64,000 nt of DNA from Calditrichota bacterium (GCA_013150955.1 JAADJD010000043.1:110450-174449), one strand, 5' to 3'; counted from the stretch's first letter, positions 8,916-18,102 are shown. Numbers and translations: made by a program. The notes: a model not told the origin generated them from the letters alone.

Positions 8916-10214
8916 TCAGGAATGTAACCAATCAATCACTCGATCGATGGCATCCACGCATTTTTCGCAGTATTGTTTAAGGAAATCTTTCCCCAGTGGT
9001 TTGGAGGGGGCGATTTGTTCTGCGGCGGTCAATGCCCGGGCGCCGTCAAAATCTACATAAGCAAATCGCGCTGTAAATTCATTTAAGGGGCGGCCAAAGT
9101 TCACGCCCGGCAACACCGCTACCCCGGTTTCTTCCAGCAAGCGTTCGGTGAATTCTTCGCTGGTGGTGATCCCCCGTCGGTACAGCTTTTCCCGGAATGG
9201 ACTGAAGTCCGGGAAGAGGTAAAACCCGCCTTTGGGTTCTGGAACAATGACGCCAGCATCCCGAAGTTTCTGGTACAGGTAACGTCCCAGGCTGCGCAGA
9301 ATTCGGCGGGAATTCCACAAATAACGCTCAATTTCCAGTCCCCCCTGAAAAGCCCGAATGGCGGCGTACTGGATGGGCGCTGAGGTAGAAGTAAACGTTT
9401 CCGAAGCCACCACGGCCATGGCATCCCGTAACCAGTGCAGCGATTTGGGGAACAGGAATGTTCCCAGTCGCCAGCCGCCCGCGCCACACCATTTACTCAA
9501 TCCTCCGCTGATAATGGTGCCCTCCGGATAAAATCGGGCGATGGACACGTGCTGGCCATTGTGGTGCAGTTCGCCGTAAATTTCGTCCGATAGTAACACC
9601 ACCCGGTAATAGCGGGCAACCCGGGCAATGGCCTTAAGTTCTTCTGTATTGTAAGTGCAGCCACTGGGATTGGATGGGTAATTTAAAATGATCAATCGCG
9701 GGCGCTCGGGGTCCGACTGGCAGAGCCGTTCGATATCCGTGGGCGTAATCCGCCAACCGGATGTGACCCGGGTTTCCAGCCAGCTGATGTGCCGTCCAAT
9801 AATATGGGCCTGCGGGGCATAAGAAACCCAGCTGGGATTGGGAATGACCAGATCGCCATAATACACCAGTTGCAAAATGAACATCAGCTCCTTGGAACCC
9901 GGACCGATCATCACGTCTTCGGCGGAGCAGTGGAGTCCCTGCGTTCGATTGTAGTAATTGGCCACAGCACCCCGCAATTCACGCAGACCCAGCACCGGCA
10001 GATAGTCCTTTTGATGAGCGTTCGCGCGCAGTTCCTCACTCACGGGATTGGGTACCGGAAATGGGGATTGCCCCAGCCCCATTTTGTAGATGAGCTTGCC
10101 CTCCCGCAGCAGACGGTTGCTAATTTCGTTGATGCGCAGGGTGGCGGAATTGGAGAGGCCGCGTACATTGAGATTTAAATGAATCTGGGGAACATTAATG
10201 CGGACGGCACACAT
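8916..10214 (-). CDS. PLP-dependent class I/II aminotransferase
   Basis: 432-residue fold-type I aminotransferase transferring amino groups between an amino acid and a 2-oxo acid; cytoplasmic. Seen: substrate-side motif FPVPNPVSEEL (about 52-62), GLRELRGAVANYY, NYPSNPSGCTYN (178-189) with the PLP-contacting Asn, SDEIYGEL (209-216), and SGGLSKWCGAGGWRLG with the Schiff-base lysine at K241. A C-terminal tail after about 400 carries a CEKCVDAIDRV segment. AAGGAAG lies upstream of the ATG. The amino-acid specificity is not evident; the sequence is closest in style to aspartate/alanine-type enzymes. No partner gene on the same strand. Confidence 0.88.
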   Translation of the reverse strand: MCAVRINVPQIHLNLNVRGLSNSATLRINEISNRLLREGKLIYKMGLGQSPFPVPNPVSEELRANAHQKDYLPVLGLRELRGAVANYYNRTQGLHCSAEDVMIGPGSKELMFILQLVYYGDLVIPNPSWVSYAPQAHIIGRHISWLETRVTSGWRITPTDIERLCQSDPERPRLIILNYPSNPSGCTYNTEELKAIARVARYYRVVLLSDEIYGELHHNGQHVSIARFYPEGTIISGGLSKWCGAGGWRLGTFLFPKSLHWLRDAMAVVASETFTSTSAPIQYAAIRAFQGGLEIERYLWNSRRILRSLGRYLYQKLRDAGVIVPEPKGGFYLFPDFSPFREKLYRRGITTSEEFTERLLEETGVAVLPGVNFGRPLNEFTARFAYVDFDGARALTAAEQIAPSKPLGKDFLKQYCEKCVDAIDRVIDWLHS

Positions 10215-10857
10215 TGCAGGCTTCCTTGTGGTTATGGTTCATCTGTGTGAATTAATATTGGCCAGGTTTGATGTTTGAGATTGATGATTGCTTTCACCGG
10301 GATTCCTCGCCTTGTAGGTGCCACATCAACGGATTCCAGCAGGAAACGATTTGAGGACCGGATGTCAGGCTCTTAAAAAGGTTGTAAATCGGTTGTAAAA
10401 AGGGGCTTTTAAAATTGAGGCGGTTATTTAGTAGGGGGTACTGCCATGAGATTATTTGTTGCGGAAACGGACATGGTTCGTCGGGTTCGACGTCCGGAGG
10501 CTCTCCATCGTTAATCAACGAACGGGGAAAATACTTTAGCACATCCTTGCCCGAATTATTGAAAGCTAACACGCGTTCCTCTCATTCACGCCTTCAAATC
10601 ATCGAAAAATTTAGCGGAAAGTATAAGAAATTTTGTTAAAAAAACAAATTTTCATTTTTAAAAATTTAAAAATATTTCGGGATTCCGTTTCTTTGCTGCA
10701 GACTGTTCCGCATTCGAAAAAATCTACCTCCGATGGGAAGTGTGAATTCACATAGTTCCCCTGTAACCATTTATTAAAAAGCTTGCTTTCTATGGTGAAT
10801 ATCGATTTATTTTGTTGTGGATTTTTTAGGACTATAAAAGAAAAAAGGAGAATTATT
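10215..10857. other. Divergent intergenic region between the aminotransferase and pepD
   Basis: 643 bp between divergent genes. It contains an A+T-rich zone at about 10610-10680, the extended palindrome at 10735-10760, and the pepD ribosome site (AAAGGAG 10844-10850). The open frames on either strand (10294-10572 minus, 10415-10639 plus) overlap each other antisense, lack ribosome sites and have no recognisable motifs, so they are not called. Confidence 0.5.
10735..10760. promoter_or_regulatory. Operator-like palindrome upstream of pepD
   Basis: The perfect 12-bp palindrome TGTGAATTCACA (10741-10752) is embedded in a longer imperfect dyad with GGGAA (10735-10739) and TTCCC (10756-10760) at its edges. 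It lies about 105 bp before the pepD start. The half-site resembles CRP/FNR-type TGTGA, but the 2-bp centre does not fit the usual 6-bp spacing, so the regulator is unknown. Confidence 0.4.
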
Positions 10858-12321
10858 GTGAAGGATGTCATTCAGGGTTTGGAACCGCAGCGGCTGTGGG
10901 AACACTTCTACGAGATTGCGCAGATCCCCCGGTGTTCGAAGCATGAAGAGAAGATTCGCGATTATGTGATCTCGGTGGCCAAACGGAACGGAGCCGACTA
11001 CAAAGTGGACAGTGTGGGGAACATTGTGATTCGCAAACCGGCCACGCCTGGAAAAGAGAACAAACCCATTGTGGTTTTGCAAAGCCATTTAGATATGGTT
11101 TGTGAAAAGAACAAGGATGTCGCCCACGATTTCAGTAAGGATCCCATTCAACTCAAGCGAGAGGGCGACTGGATGATGGCCCGGGGAACGACCCTGGGGG
11201 CAGACAATGGCATCGGTGCGGCGGCGGCTCTGGCCGTGCTGGAAAGTCCCGACATTTCTCATGGCCCCCTGGAGTTGCTGTTTACGGTGGATGAGGAGAC
11301 CGGTCTAACCGGGGCCACCGGGCTGGGAAGCGATATGCTGGAAGGACGTATTCTGTTGAATCTGGATTCGGAAGAAGATGGGGCCATTTACATTGGTTGT
11401 GCAGGCGGACGGGACACGGAATTTTTCCTGAAATTGCAGACGGAGGCGGTTCCGACAGGATATGCAGCGGTCATGGTTGTGCTCGGTGGCCTGCAGGGAG
11501 GTCATTCCGGTTTGAATATCCACGAAGGACGCGGTAATGCCATCAAATTGCTCGCTCGTTTTTTGTGGAAAGTTGCTCCTGAGCTGGGATTCCGTCTGGC
11601 GGCCATCGAAGGTGGGAATAAACATAATGCCATTCCGCGGGAGGCAGACGCGATTGGATATTTGCCTTCGGATAAAGTGGAGCAACTGGTTTCCCTGGCG
11701 AATACCTATCAGGATATTTTCCGAAATGAATATCAATTGATTGACAAAGACGTTCGGGTGACCATCCGCACAGAGGGATTCCAGGCTCCCGAACAGGTTT
11801 TCTCGGAAGATTTTCAATTTCGCCTTTTAAATATGTTGTATGCCATGCCACACGGGGTCATTAGCATGAGTCTGGCGGTGCCGGGCCTGGTGGAGACCTC
11901 CACCAATCTGGCGGTGATTAAAACAGAAGCCGATCGGGTTCGCATTTTAACCAGTCAGCGGAGCTCCGTGGAAAGCCGGCTGGATGAAATCTGTGAGATG
12001 GTCTCCGCCGTCGGGAAGTTGGTTCAGGCGGAAATCCGACACGGGGATGGCTATCCGGCATGGCAACCCAATCCGGATTCGCATACGCTGAAACTGGCCA
12101 AACAGGTTTATCGGGAACTGTATGGAAAGGAGCCGGAAGTGAAGGCCGTTCATGCGGGGCTGGAAACGGGGATTATCGGGGACAAATTTCCGGGCATGGA
12201 TATGATTTCCTTTGGTCCCACTATCCTGGGTGCTCACTCTCCCGATGAACGGGTGCAGATTTCCACGGTGAAGAAATTCTGGGACTTCATGGTAGCTCTG
12301 CTGGAAAAGTTGGCAGCATAG
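10858..12321 (+). CDS. pepD: Aminoacyl-histidine dipeptidase (PepD, M20 family)
   Basis: 487 residues, close to the 485 of E. coli PepD. It hydrolyses Xaa-His and other dipeptides using two metal ions (usually Zn or Mn) in the cytoplasm. Seen: VLQSHLDMVCEKN (first metal His and Asp), ARGTTLGADNGIGAAAAL (bridging Asp), LFTVDEETGLTGATGL (catalytic and metal Glu), LNLDSEEDGAIYIGCAGG, and the lid region GGHSGLNIHEGRGNAIK. The C-terminus VHAGLETGIIG is also typical. I start the gene at GTG 10858 because AAAGGAG lies 8 bases upstream and the protein then begins KDVIQGLEPQRLWEHF, as in the family; a longer frame from 10783 adds an unlikely N-terminus. Monocistronic, followed by a terminator. Confidence 0.92.
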   Translation: MKDVIQGLEPQRLWEHFYEIAQIPRCSKHEEKIRDYVISVAKRNGADYKVDSVGNIVIRKPATPGKENKPIVVLQSHLDMVCEKNKDVAHDFSKDPIQLKREGDWMMARGTTLGADNGIGAAAALAVLESPDISHGPLELLFTVDEETGLTGATGLGSDMLEGRILLNLDSEEDGAIYIGCAGGRDTEFFLKLQTEAVPTGYAAVMVVLGGLQGGHSGLNIHEGRGNAIKLLARFLWKVAPELGFRLAAIEGGNKHNAIPREADAIGYLPSDKVEQLVSLANTYQDIFRNEYQLIDKDVRVTIRTEGFQAPEQVFSEDFQFRLLNMLYAMPHGVISMSLAVPGLVETSTNLAVIKTEADRVRILTSQRSSVESRLDEICEMVSAVGKLVQAEIRHGDGYPAWQPNPDSHTLKLAKQVYRELYGKEPEVKAVHAGLETGIIGDKFPGMDMISFGPTILGAHSPDERVQISTVKKFWDFMVALLEKLAA

Positions 12322-12334
12322 CGCCGTAAAGCAG

Positions 12335-12368
12335 ACGGCAGTCCTGTCATCGGGATTGCCGTTTTTTG
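12335..12368 (+). terminator. Terminator after pepD
   Basis: ACGGCAGTCC (12335-12344) pairs with GGATTGCCGT (12353-12362) with one G-U pair, followed by TTTTTTG. Confidence 0.85.
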
Positions 12369-12374
12369 TTTAAA

Positions 12375-12540
12375 CTCAGATAATGCATTAGAACCACGAA
12401 TGACACGAATTAACACAAATAATATTAATGAAATACATTGGATTGTATCTGTATGAAAGTTTGCTTCGGGGTTTGTTCGCGATTTTGTGAATATGTTTTG
12501 GTTTCATTCGCGTGATTCGCTGTTTCGTGTATTATTTGAT
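12375..12540 (-). mobile_element. MITE-like element, copy B (reverse orientation)
   Basis: The repeat family in reverse orientation, from CTCAGATAATGCATTAG to CGTGTATTATTTGAT. The centre GGATTGTATCTGTATGAAA matches the family core GGATTnTGTCTGGATGAAAA. The flanking ATAAA duplication is not clear here, which fits an older, diverged copy. Confidence 0.65.
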
Positions 12541-12591
12541 TAAATACAAATCGGTTAAAGCCGTTTTTTCACGCACGTCCTATCATGTGGA

Positions 12592-12620
12592 TTGTCACCG
12601 CCCACCGGGAATGTTATAGC
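12592..12620 (+). promoter_or_regulatory. Sigma-70-like promoter of the SDR-lipoprotein unit
   Basis: TTGTCA (12592-12597) and TATAGC (12615-12620) with a 17-bp spacer, 65 bases before the SDR start codon. Sequence match only. Confidence 0.45.
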
Positions 12621-12685
12621 GGTTCGATAGTTTAACGAATTACCGATATCCTTTAAGAAATTATTAATGAGAATCAGGAGGGGTT

Positions 12686-13546
12686 ATGTTTCAAAAAGAA
12701 ACGTTGAAAGGAAAGAAGATACTGGTGACGGGAGGTGGAAGTGGTCTGGGCCTGGCCATGGCCGATCGGTTTGCCGAGTTGGGGGCGGATGTGGCCATTT
12801 GCGGGCGCACCGAAAGCAAATTGCAGGCCGCGGTGGAGCGCTTGCGTTCTCACGGCACCCGGGTCGAATATTTTGTTTGCGACGTTCGGGATTACGACGC
12901 GGTCGGTCGTATGTTTGCCGATATTGAGGATCGAATGGGACGGTTAAATGGGCTGGTAAACAATGCGGCGGGAAATTTTCTTTCGCCCTCTGAGGATCTG
13001 TCGCCCAATGCATTTCGGGCGGTTATTGATATTGTTCTGATGGGGACGTTTAATTGCACCCAGCATTTTGCCCGTCGGTTGATTGCTGAAAAATCCCCGG
13101 GAAGTATCCTGAACATTGTGACCACCTATGTGCATACCGGCTCGGCATTTGTCATGCCTTCTGCAGCGGCGAAGGCCGGGGTTTATGCCATGACCATGAG
13201 CCTGGCCTACGAATGGGCCGAATACGGCATTCGGGTGAATGCCATTGCCCCCGGGCCGTTCCCTACAAAAGGGGCCTGGTCCCGGCTGATGCCCGATGAA
13301 AAGTTCGAACAATTCTACCTTCAACGCCATCCCTTACACCGGTATGGCGAAAAAAGCGAACTGGCCAATTTGGCCGCATTCATCATGTCCGATATGGCAC
13401 CTTATTTAACCGGCGAGTGCATTACCATTGATGGGGCGGAACGATTGCAGGGCGGGCAATTTAATTTTATTACCCAGATGATGCCCCGGGACAAATTAAA
13501 AGCCATCTTTCGGGCAATGAAAGAAAAGGCCCGAAAGGGGCAGTGA
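12686..13546 (+). CDS. SDR oxidoreductase of the 2,4-dienoyl-CoA reductase type
   Basis: 286-residue short-chain dehydrogenase/reductase. Rossmann motif VTGGGSGLGLAMADRFAELG (residues 14-33), adenine-ribose site ICGRTESKL, and NNAAGNFLSPSEDLS (about 92-106). The active-site region is VTTYVHTGSAFVMPSAAAKAG: the usual YxxxK is SAAAK, which, with the NNAAGNF motif and GPFPTKGAWSRL, is the pattern of the peroxisomal/Bacillus-type 2,4-dienoyl-CoA reductases (DECR2/FadH-like) rather than classical SDRs. That role would be removal of conjugated double bases' equivalents, i.e. double bonds, in beta-oxidation of unsaturated fatty acids with NADPH. No other beta-oxidation gene is nearby, so the substrate is inferred from motif only. 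Ribosome site CAGGAGG. Confidence 0.8.
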   Translation: MFQKETLKGKKILVTGGGSGLGLAMADRFAELGADVAICGRTESKLQAAVERLRSHGTRVEYFVCDVRDYDAVGRMFADIEDRMGRLNGLVNNAAGNFLSPSEDLSPNAFRAVIDIVLMGTFNCTQHFARRLIAEKSPGSILNIVTTYVHTGSAFVMPSAAAKAGVYAMTMSLAYEWAEYGIRVNAIAPGPFPTKGAWSRLMPDEKFEQFYLQRHPLHRYGEKSELANLAAFIMSDMAPYLTGECITIDGAERLQGGQFNFITQMMPRDKLKAIFRAMKEKARKGQ

Positions 13547-13569
13547 GTGCCTTTTGAACCGGAGGGTTC

Positions 13570-14067
13570 ATGCAATTCCGTCCCGGTGTTATGATTTCCC
13601 TTGGCCTGCTCATGGTCACCCTGGTTGCAGGTTGTGTGAGTGTGCGCTTGGTGGAGGATGCCTCCCTGCCGGATTTAATCATTCAGCGAGCCCACGTCCA
13701 CAAACGCAGCACGCCGATCTTACGCGGCCAGTTGTTTCCGGCAAAAGGGGTTTCCTGGGCAGAATATACCATTGAGGTACAGGTGTACAATCGCGGTGTG
13801 GCCGATTGGGTTGGTCCTCTGTACCTGGGTATGACCCAGACCAATGACGATTTCCTGCGGAATTATTTTGCCAAGTTTGTAAAGCTTACCGATGACGATT
13901 TCGTTTTGCCTCCCAGACAATCGCAGACCCTCCAGGTGAAAACGGCTCTGGCTAATGAGCTCCGGTTTTTACGATTGATTATCAGCTATCGCGCGGATGT
14001 GCCCCGTCTGGAAGATGGAAAGGAGTTTTTCACGAACAATAATGAGTACACCCTTCGTTTGCGCTAA
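13570..14067 (+). CDS. Small lipoprotein of unknown function
   Basis: 165 residues. A signal peptide with lipobox LVAG-C22 marks export and lipid anchoring. The mature part has beta-rich segments (WAEYTIEVQVYNRGVADWVG, FVLPPRQSQTLQVKTAL, FLRLIISYRADVPRL) resembling a single immunoglobulin-like or CARDB-like sandwich; I do not recognise a named family. It begins 23 bases after the SDR stop with ribosome site GGAGGG, so it is probably co-transcribed with the SDR gene even though a functional link is not obvious. Confidence 0.75.
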   Translation: MQFRPGVMISLGLLMVTLVAGCVSVRLVEDASLPDLIIQRAHVHKRSTPILRGQLFPAKGVSWAEYTIEVQVYNRGVADWVGPLYLGMTQTNDDFLRNYFAKFVKLTDDDFVLPPRQSQTLQVKTALANELRFLRLIISYRADVPRLEDGKEFFTNNNEYTLRLR

Positions 14068-14133
14068 ACCATCGATGGGTTGCGCTGGTTTCCATGGAGA
14101 AATCTGACGACATGCAGCCACCGCCGCATTTTC

Positions 14134-14162
14134 TTGTTTGCCCGACCTTTTGCGGTTATATT
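14134..14162 (+). promoter_or_regulatory. Sigma-70-like promoter of hflKC
   Basis: TTGTTT (14134-14139) and TATATT (14157-14162) with a 17-bp spacer, 78 bases before the hflK start codon. Confidence 0.45.
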
Positions 14163-14240
14163 GAATTTTACAATAAATCCGGGGTAAAGTGTATATCCCG
14201 AAATGTAAACGTGTCCATAAAACAAAAGGGGTAACGTATC

Positions 14241-15233
14241 ATGCAAGATGACATGCCAATTGATCTGAACAAGTTTATACCCCGTCGATTTTCCCCACGA
14301 AATCTGCGCTGGGTGGTGCTGGGATTTTTCCTGCTAATCGTGCTGTTTTCTTCCTTCTTTACGGTAGATCCAGAGGAGGTCGGGGTCATTCTTCGGTTTG
14401 GGAAGTTTAATCGGGTGGTCAATCCAGGGTTGAATTTTAAGCTGCCTCTGGGAATTGAGCAGGTGTACAAAGTCCCTGTGGAGCGCCAGCTCAAACTGGA
14501 ATTTGGTTTCCGCACCGAGGAAGCGGGCGTGCGCACCCGTTATTCCACCCGATCATTTCAGGAAGAATCGCTGATGCTAACCGGGGATCTGAACGCTGCC
14601 GAGGTAGAGTGGATCGTTCAGTTTCGGGTGAAAGATCCTTACAAGTTTCTCTTTCGGGTTCGGAACACCATTCAAACATTCCGGGATATTAACGAAGCGG
14701 TCATGCGCGAAGTCATTGGCGATCGTACGGTTAACGAGGTACTGACCATTGGTCGCCAGGAGATTGCGGATGCCGTTACCCAGAAGTTGCAGAAGTTGTG
14801 TGATCAGTACGAGACCGGAATCAAAGTCGATCAGGTCGTACTTCAGGATGTGAACCCGCCCGATCCGGTGAAGCCAGCGTTTAACGAAGTAAATGAAGCG
14901 CAACAGGAAAAGGAAAAGCTGATTAACCAGGCCTGGGCAGAATACAACCGGGTCATTCCCAAGGCAAAGGGTGAGGCCCTGCGCATCATCGAAGAAGCGC
15001 GCGGATATGCCCTGGCGCGGGTCAATCGGGCTCGGGGAGAGGCCGCTCGCTTCGAAGCCATCTTCCGGGAATATGTAAAAGCCCGTGAAGTGACCCGACA
15101 ACGCATTTATCTGGAAACCATGGAAGAAGTGTTACAGAAGGTGGGCAAAAAGTTGATCATTGATGAAAAAGCCACTGGAATTTTGCCCTTGTTTCAAATG
15201 GATAGAACCGTAAAATCTGGGGAGACCAAATAA
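14241..15233 (+). CDS. hflK: HflK, SPFH membrane protease-regulating protein
   Basis: 330 residues. HflK and HflC form a large membrane cage that surrounds FtsH and controls its protease activity. Seen: cytoplasmic N-terminus to about 25, one membrane segment (VVLGFFLLIVLFSSFFTV, about 29-46), then the SPFH/Band-7 domain (VDPEEVGVILRFGKFNRVV, PGLNFKLPLGIEQVYKVP) and a long charged helix (AQQEKEKLINQAWAEYNRVI, KAKGEALRIIEEARGYALAR) typical of HflK. Ribosome site AAAGGGG upstream of ATG. The stop codon overlaps the hflC start (TAATG), showing translational coupling. Confidence 0.92.
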   Translation: MQDDMPIDLNKFIPRRFSPRNLRWVVLGFFLLIVLFSSFFTVDPEEVGVILRFGKFNRVVNPGLNFKLPLGIEQVYKVPVERQLKLEFGFRTEEAGVRTRYSTRSFQEESLMLTGDLNAAEVEWIVQFRVKDPYKFLFRVRNTIQTFRDINEAVMREVIGDRTVNEVLTIGRQEIADAVTQKLQKLCDQYETGIKVDQVVLQDVNPPDPVKPAFNEVNEAQQEKEKLINQAWAEYNRVIPKAKGEALRIIEEARGYALARVNRARGEAARFEAIFREYVKAREVTRQRIYLETMEEVLQKVGKKLIIDEKATGILPLFQMDRTVKSGETK

Positions 15234-16183
15234 TGCAAACAAAATATCTGATTTTTGGAGTTATTGGATTTTTCATCTTCATATTACTGGTTTCCTCCAT
15301 ATTCATCGTCAACGAGACCGAGCAGGTCATTATCACGCAGTTTGGAAAGCCAGTGGGACAACCTATTGTGGAGCCGGGTATTCATTTCAAATTGCCGTTT
15401 ATTCAAACAGCTCATTTCTTTGATAAGCGTTTTCTGGAATGGGATGGAGATCCCAATCAAATTCCCACCAAAGATAAGCGATTCATCTGGGTGGACACCT
15501 ACGCCCGCTGGCGGATCAAAGATCCCCTGTTGTTTTTCCAGCGGGTCAAGGATGAACGAGGCGCTCAATCCCGGCTGGATGACATCCTGGATGGTGAAAC
15601 GCGAAATGCCATTGCCTCGCACAATCTGGTGGAATTGATTCGAACGACCAATCGGGACTACATACCGAACGTGGAACTGGGAGAAGGGGAAACACCGGAA
15701 ATCACCATGCAAATCAAATACGGTCGGGAAAGGTTGACCCGGATGATTATCGAGGCGGCTGCTCCCCGATTGCTGGAGCTGGGCATCGAATTGCTGGATT
15801 TGCGGTTTAAGCGGATCAATTACGTGGAAGAGGTGCGCAAGAAAATATTTGAACGCATGATCTCTGAACGCAAGCGCATTGCGGATAAGTACCGGTCGGA
15901 GGGTCAGGGCGAGGCCTCGAAGATTCTGGGGGACAAGGAGCGGGAGTTGAAGCGAATCGAATCCGAGGCGTACAAGACGGCTCAGGAAATCATGGGTAAA
16001 GCCGATGCCGAGGCAACCATTATTTACGCCCGGGTGTACGATCGGAACAAGGATTCCCGGGATTTCTACCGGTTCCTTAAAACGCTGGAAATGTACAAAA
16101 AGACCATGTCAGACAGAGATTGGTTGGTCATTTCTACCAAGAGTGACCTGTTCCATTATTTGCAAAAACAGGCCAGTAAATAA
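15233..16183 (+). CDS. hflC: HflC, SPFH membrane protease-regulating protein
   Basis: 316 residues, partner of HflK. One N-terminal membrane segment (about residues 5-25), then the SPFH domain (IVNETEQVIITQFGKPVG, EPGIHFKLPFIQTAHFFDKR, WVDTYARWRIKDPLLFF) and a helical C-terminal part (RSEGQGEASKILGDKERELK) ending in the conserved HflC stretch KADAEATIIYARVYDRNKD. It lacks the proline-rich tail of some HflC proteins. Its ATG overlaps the hflK stop by one base. Confidence 0.93.
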   Translation: MQTKYLIFGVIGFFIFILLVSSIFIVNETEQVIITQFGKPVGQPIVEPGIHFKLPFIQTAHFFDKRFLEWDGDPNQIPTKDKRFIWVDTYARWRIKDPLLFFQRVKDERGAQSRLDDILDGETRNAIASHNLVELIRTTNRDYIPNVELGEGETPEITMQIKYGRERLTRMIIEAAAPRLLELGIELLDLRFKRINYVEEVRKKIFERMISERKRIADKYRSEGQGEASKILGDKERELKRIESEAYKTAQEIMGKADAEATIIYARVYDRNKDSRDFYRFLKTLEMYKKTMSDRDWLVISTKSDLFHYLQKQASK

Positions 16184-16190
16184 CCCTGCA

Positions 16191-16224
16191 GGCTGGCGGA
16201 GAAATCCAGATTTTTCCGCCAGCC
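16191..16224. terminator. Hairpin between convergent hflC and quinone oxidoreductase
   Basis: GGCTGGCGGA (16191-16200) pairs perfectly with TCCGCCAGCC (16215-16224), extended inwards by a G-U and three A-T pairs. There is no long T-run on either side. Its place 7 bases after the hflC stop and 4 bases before the opposing gene's stop suggests a shared bidirectional terminator. Confidence 0.6.
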
Positions 16225-16228
16225 GGGA

Positions 16229-17218
16229 TCAGTCATTGGTAATCCGGAGGACAATTTTCCCGATGTTGCGATTGGCCTCCATGTAGCGATGGGCTTCCTG
16301 GACTTGCTCCCAGGGAAATACGCGGTCAATGATCGGTTTGAGCACTCCGCTGGTAAATAACGGCAGCAGATTTTCCTGAAACTCCCGGGTGAGCCGGATT
16401 TTGTAGTCCAGTGACCGGCTGCGAAGAGTGGTGGCGGTAATCTGGGCCCGTTTTTTAAATAAGTCGCGCAGGTTGACCTCCGGGACTCTGGTGCCGCCCA
16501 TGGTAGCAATCATCACGATACGGCCGTCCATGGCAAGGCAGGATAAATTGGGTTGCCAGTATGGGGCCCCAACCGGATCGATGATGACATCGGCACCGTG
16601 ACCGCGGGTAAGCGCCATTACTCCTTCTACGAACGAACCTTTTTTGTAATTCAGGCCCCCAATGGCTCCCAGTTGCTGGCAGAAGCGGATTTTTTCCTCC
16701 GAACCGGCGGTCACCACGGGAAACGCTCCCGCCTGTTTTACCAGCTGGATGGCAGCCGTTCCCACACCGCTGGCACCGGCATGGATAAGCACAAACTCCC
16801 CTTGCTGGAGTCGAGCAATCCAGTGTAATACCTGGTAGGCTGTTAAAAAGGCCTCGGGAATAGCCGCCGCTTCTTCGAATGTCAGGGAATCGGGAATGGG
16901 AAGGGCCAGATCTTCGTGAACGGTGGCGTACTGGGCATAACCGCCACCCGGCAACAGGGCAAATACCCGATCTCCCGGATGCCAGCGTCGGCAGCCCGGC
17001 CCGGTTTTGTCAACAATCCCGGCCATTTCCAATCCCAGCAATGGACTGGCTCCCGGTGGGGGCGGATATTTGCCTTCCCGTTGTAAAATGTCGGCCCGGT
17101 TTAAAGCGGTCGCTTTTACAGCAACCCGAATTTCTGCTTCTCCGGGTTCTGGTGTGGGGAATTCCCCCAGTTCCAGTTGCTCCGCTCCGCCAGGTGCTTT
17201 GACCCGTATGGCTTTCAT
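16229..17218 (-). CDS. NAD(P)H:quinone oxidoreductase, zinc-independent MDR family (PIG3-like)
   Basis: 329 residues with the start at 17218 (AGGA 8 bases upstream; the ATG at 17233 has no ribosome site). GroES-like N-terminus (MKAIRVKAPGGAEQLELGE, TALNRADILQREGKYPPP, GLEMAGIVDKTG), then a Rossmann NADPH domain with IHAGASGVGTAAIQLVKQAG (about 145-164) and GADVIIDPVGAPYW. The zinc ligands of alcohol dehydrogenases are absent and the N-R-A-D-x-x-Q-R motif is present, the hallmark of the PIG3/QOR branch, which reduces quinones by one electron. Ends LRITND. Monocistronic. Confidence 0.88.
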   Translation of the reverse strand: MKAIRVKAPGGAEQLELGEFPTPEPGEAEIRVAVKATALNRADILQREGKYPPPPGASPLLGLEMAGIVDKTGPGCRRWHPGDRVFALLPGGGYAQYATVHEDLALPIPDSLTFEEAAAIPEAFLTAYQVLHWIARLQQGEFVLIHAGASGVGTAAIQLVKQAGAFPVVTAGSEEKIRFCQQLGAIGGLNYKKGSFVEGVMALTRGHGADVIIDPVGAPYWQPNLSCLAMDGRIVMIATMGGTRVPEVNLRDLFKKRAQITATTLRSRSLDYKIRLTREFQENLLPLFTSGVLKPIIDRVFPWEQVQEAHRYMEANRNIGKIVLRITND

Positions 17219-18102
17219 TGGATGTCCTGCCATTTTTTAAGAGAAAATATACGCACAAAATGTTCTAAGACGCATCCGCGGTTTGAAAAATTTGCAATGA
17301 AGCCAAATGATGCCTTCATTCACAAAACACGCGAATGAATCCGGAAATATCCACAAATCCATGAATACGCAACGGAACACATTTTCATCCAGACACAATC
17401 CAATTCATATTATTGGTTTTATTTGTGTTAATTCGCGTGATTCTTAGGCTATTGCATAATCTGGGTTTAATGTATTTTTTAATTTTTAATTGGTGTTCAT
17501 TCGTGCGATTCGTAGGCGAATGCTTAATCTGGGAATATTTTTGTTCATTCGAGGTCAAAAGCATGATTTGGCATCATTTGGGATTAATATTCCGTTTTGG
17601 GAATTTGAGGGCATTCCCATTGTCGAAGCGATCGTGGATTCGCTGAATGGGATTTGAGATGTGGGTGGGTGCGCGCTGCCTGCCTCTGGTTTTGGGATGG
17701 ATTGGAATCTTTGAAGGACAAAATGTGTTGGGGAGCACATGGCCGTTCAAAAATATGATTTCGAAACCCCATGTTGTGGCCGGCCAATCCCATAACGGTT
17801 TTGCGGGGCTCCCAGGCGTCCAGAAGTGCGGGATACTGGATTATTTTGCAATCGATGCGATATTTTGGGCAATTTTTTTCTTGACATTCACAATTTTTCC
17901 ATATTTAATTTGATTTAACCATGGGCCTCGTGGGGTTTAAATTTTTGTTTACCTGACTGTGTATTCAATCACACGATCAATTGATTTATCGGGTTTATAA
18001 TACATCAAAAAGGGCGGATGACGTGCTCATTTTAATTTCGATATTTAATATTCTGAATCCGTTCAGGAGTAAGGAGAACACATAAATATTGGGAGGTATA
18101 AC
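17219..18102. other. Long intergenic region before the 18103 lipoprotein
   Basis: 884 bp between divergent genes. It holds a repeat element with an extra right end (17302-17533) and a TATAAT at 17996-18001 with no good -35. The open frames at 17413-17646 and 17647-17913 have no ribosome site and no recognisable motif; the first arises from the repeat. The start of the next gene has GGGAGG at 18091-18096. Nothing else was recognised. Confidence 0.5.
17302..17533 (+). repeat. MITE-like element, copy C, with a second right end
   Basis: Bases 17302-17465 are a diverged full copy in forward orientation (GCCAAATGATGCC to GCATAATCTGGG, core CACATTTTCATCCAGACACA). Bases 17490-17533 repeat the right end alone (GTTCATTCGTGCGATTCGTA to CTTAATCTGGG), giving two right ends in tandem. 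Confidence 0.65.

Larger units (their letters stand above)
12322..12685. other. Intergenic region pepD to SDR gene
   Basis: 364 bp, fully accounted for by a terminator (12335-12368), one repeat element (12375-12540) and a promoter-like site (12592-12620) ahead of the SDR gene. Confidence 0.6.

Noticed and set aside
10741..10752. CRP-binding site reading of TGTGAATTCACA
   Set aside because: The centre is 2 bp where CRP-type sites need 6 bp, so only a generic operator is claimed.
17647..17913. 88-codon open frame in the long gap before the 18103 lipoprotein
   Set aside because: No ribosome site, no recognisable motif and no neighbour relation.
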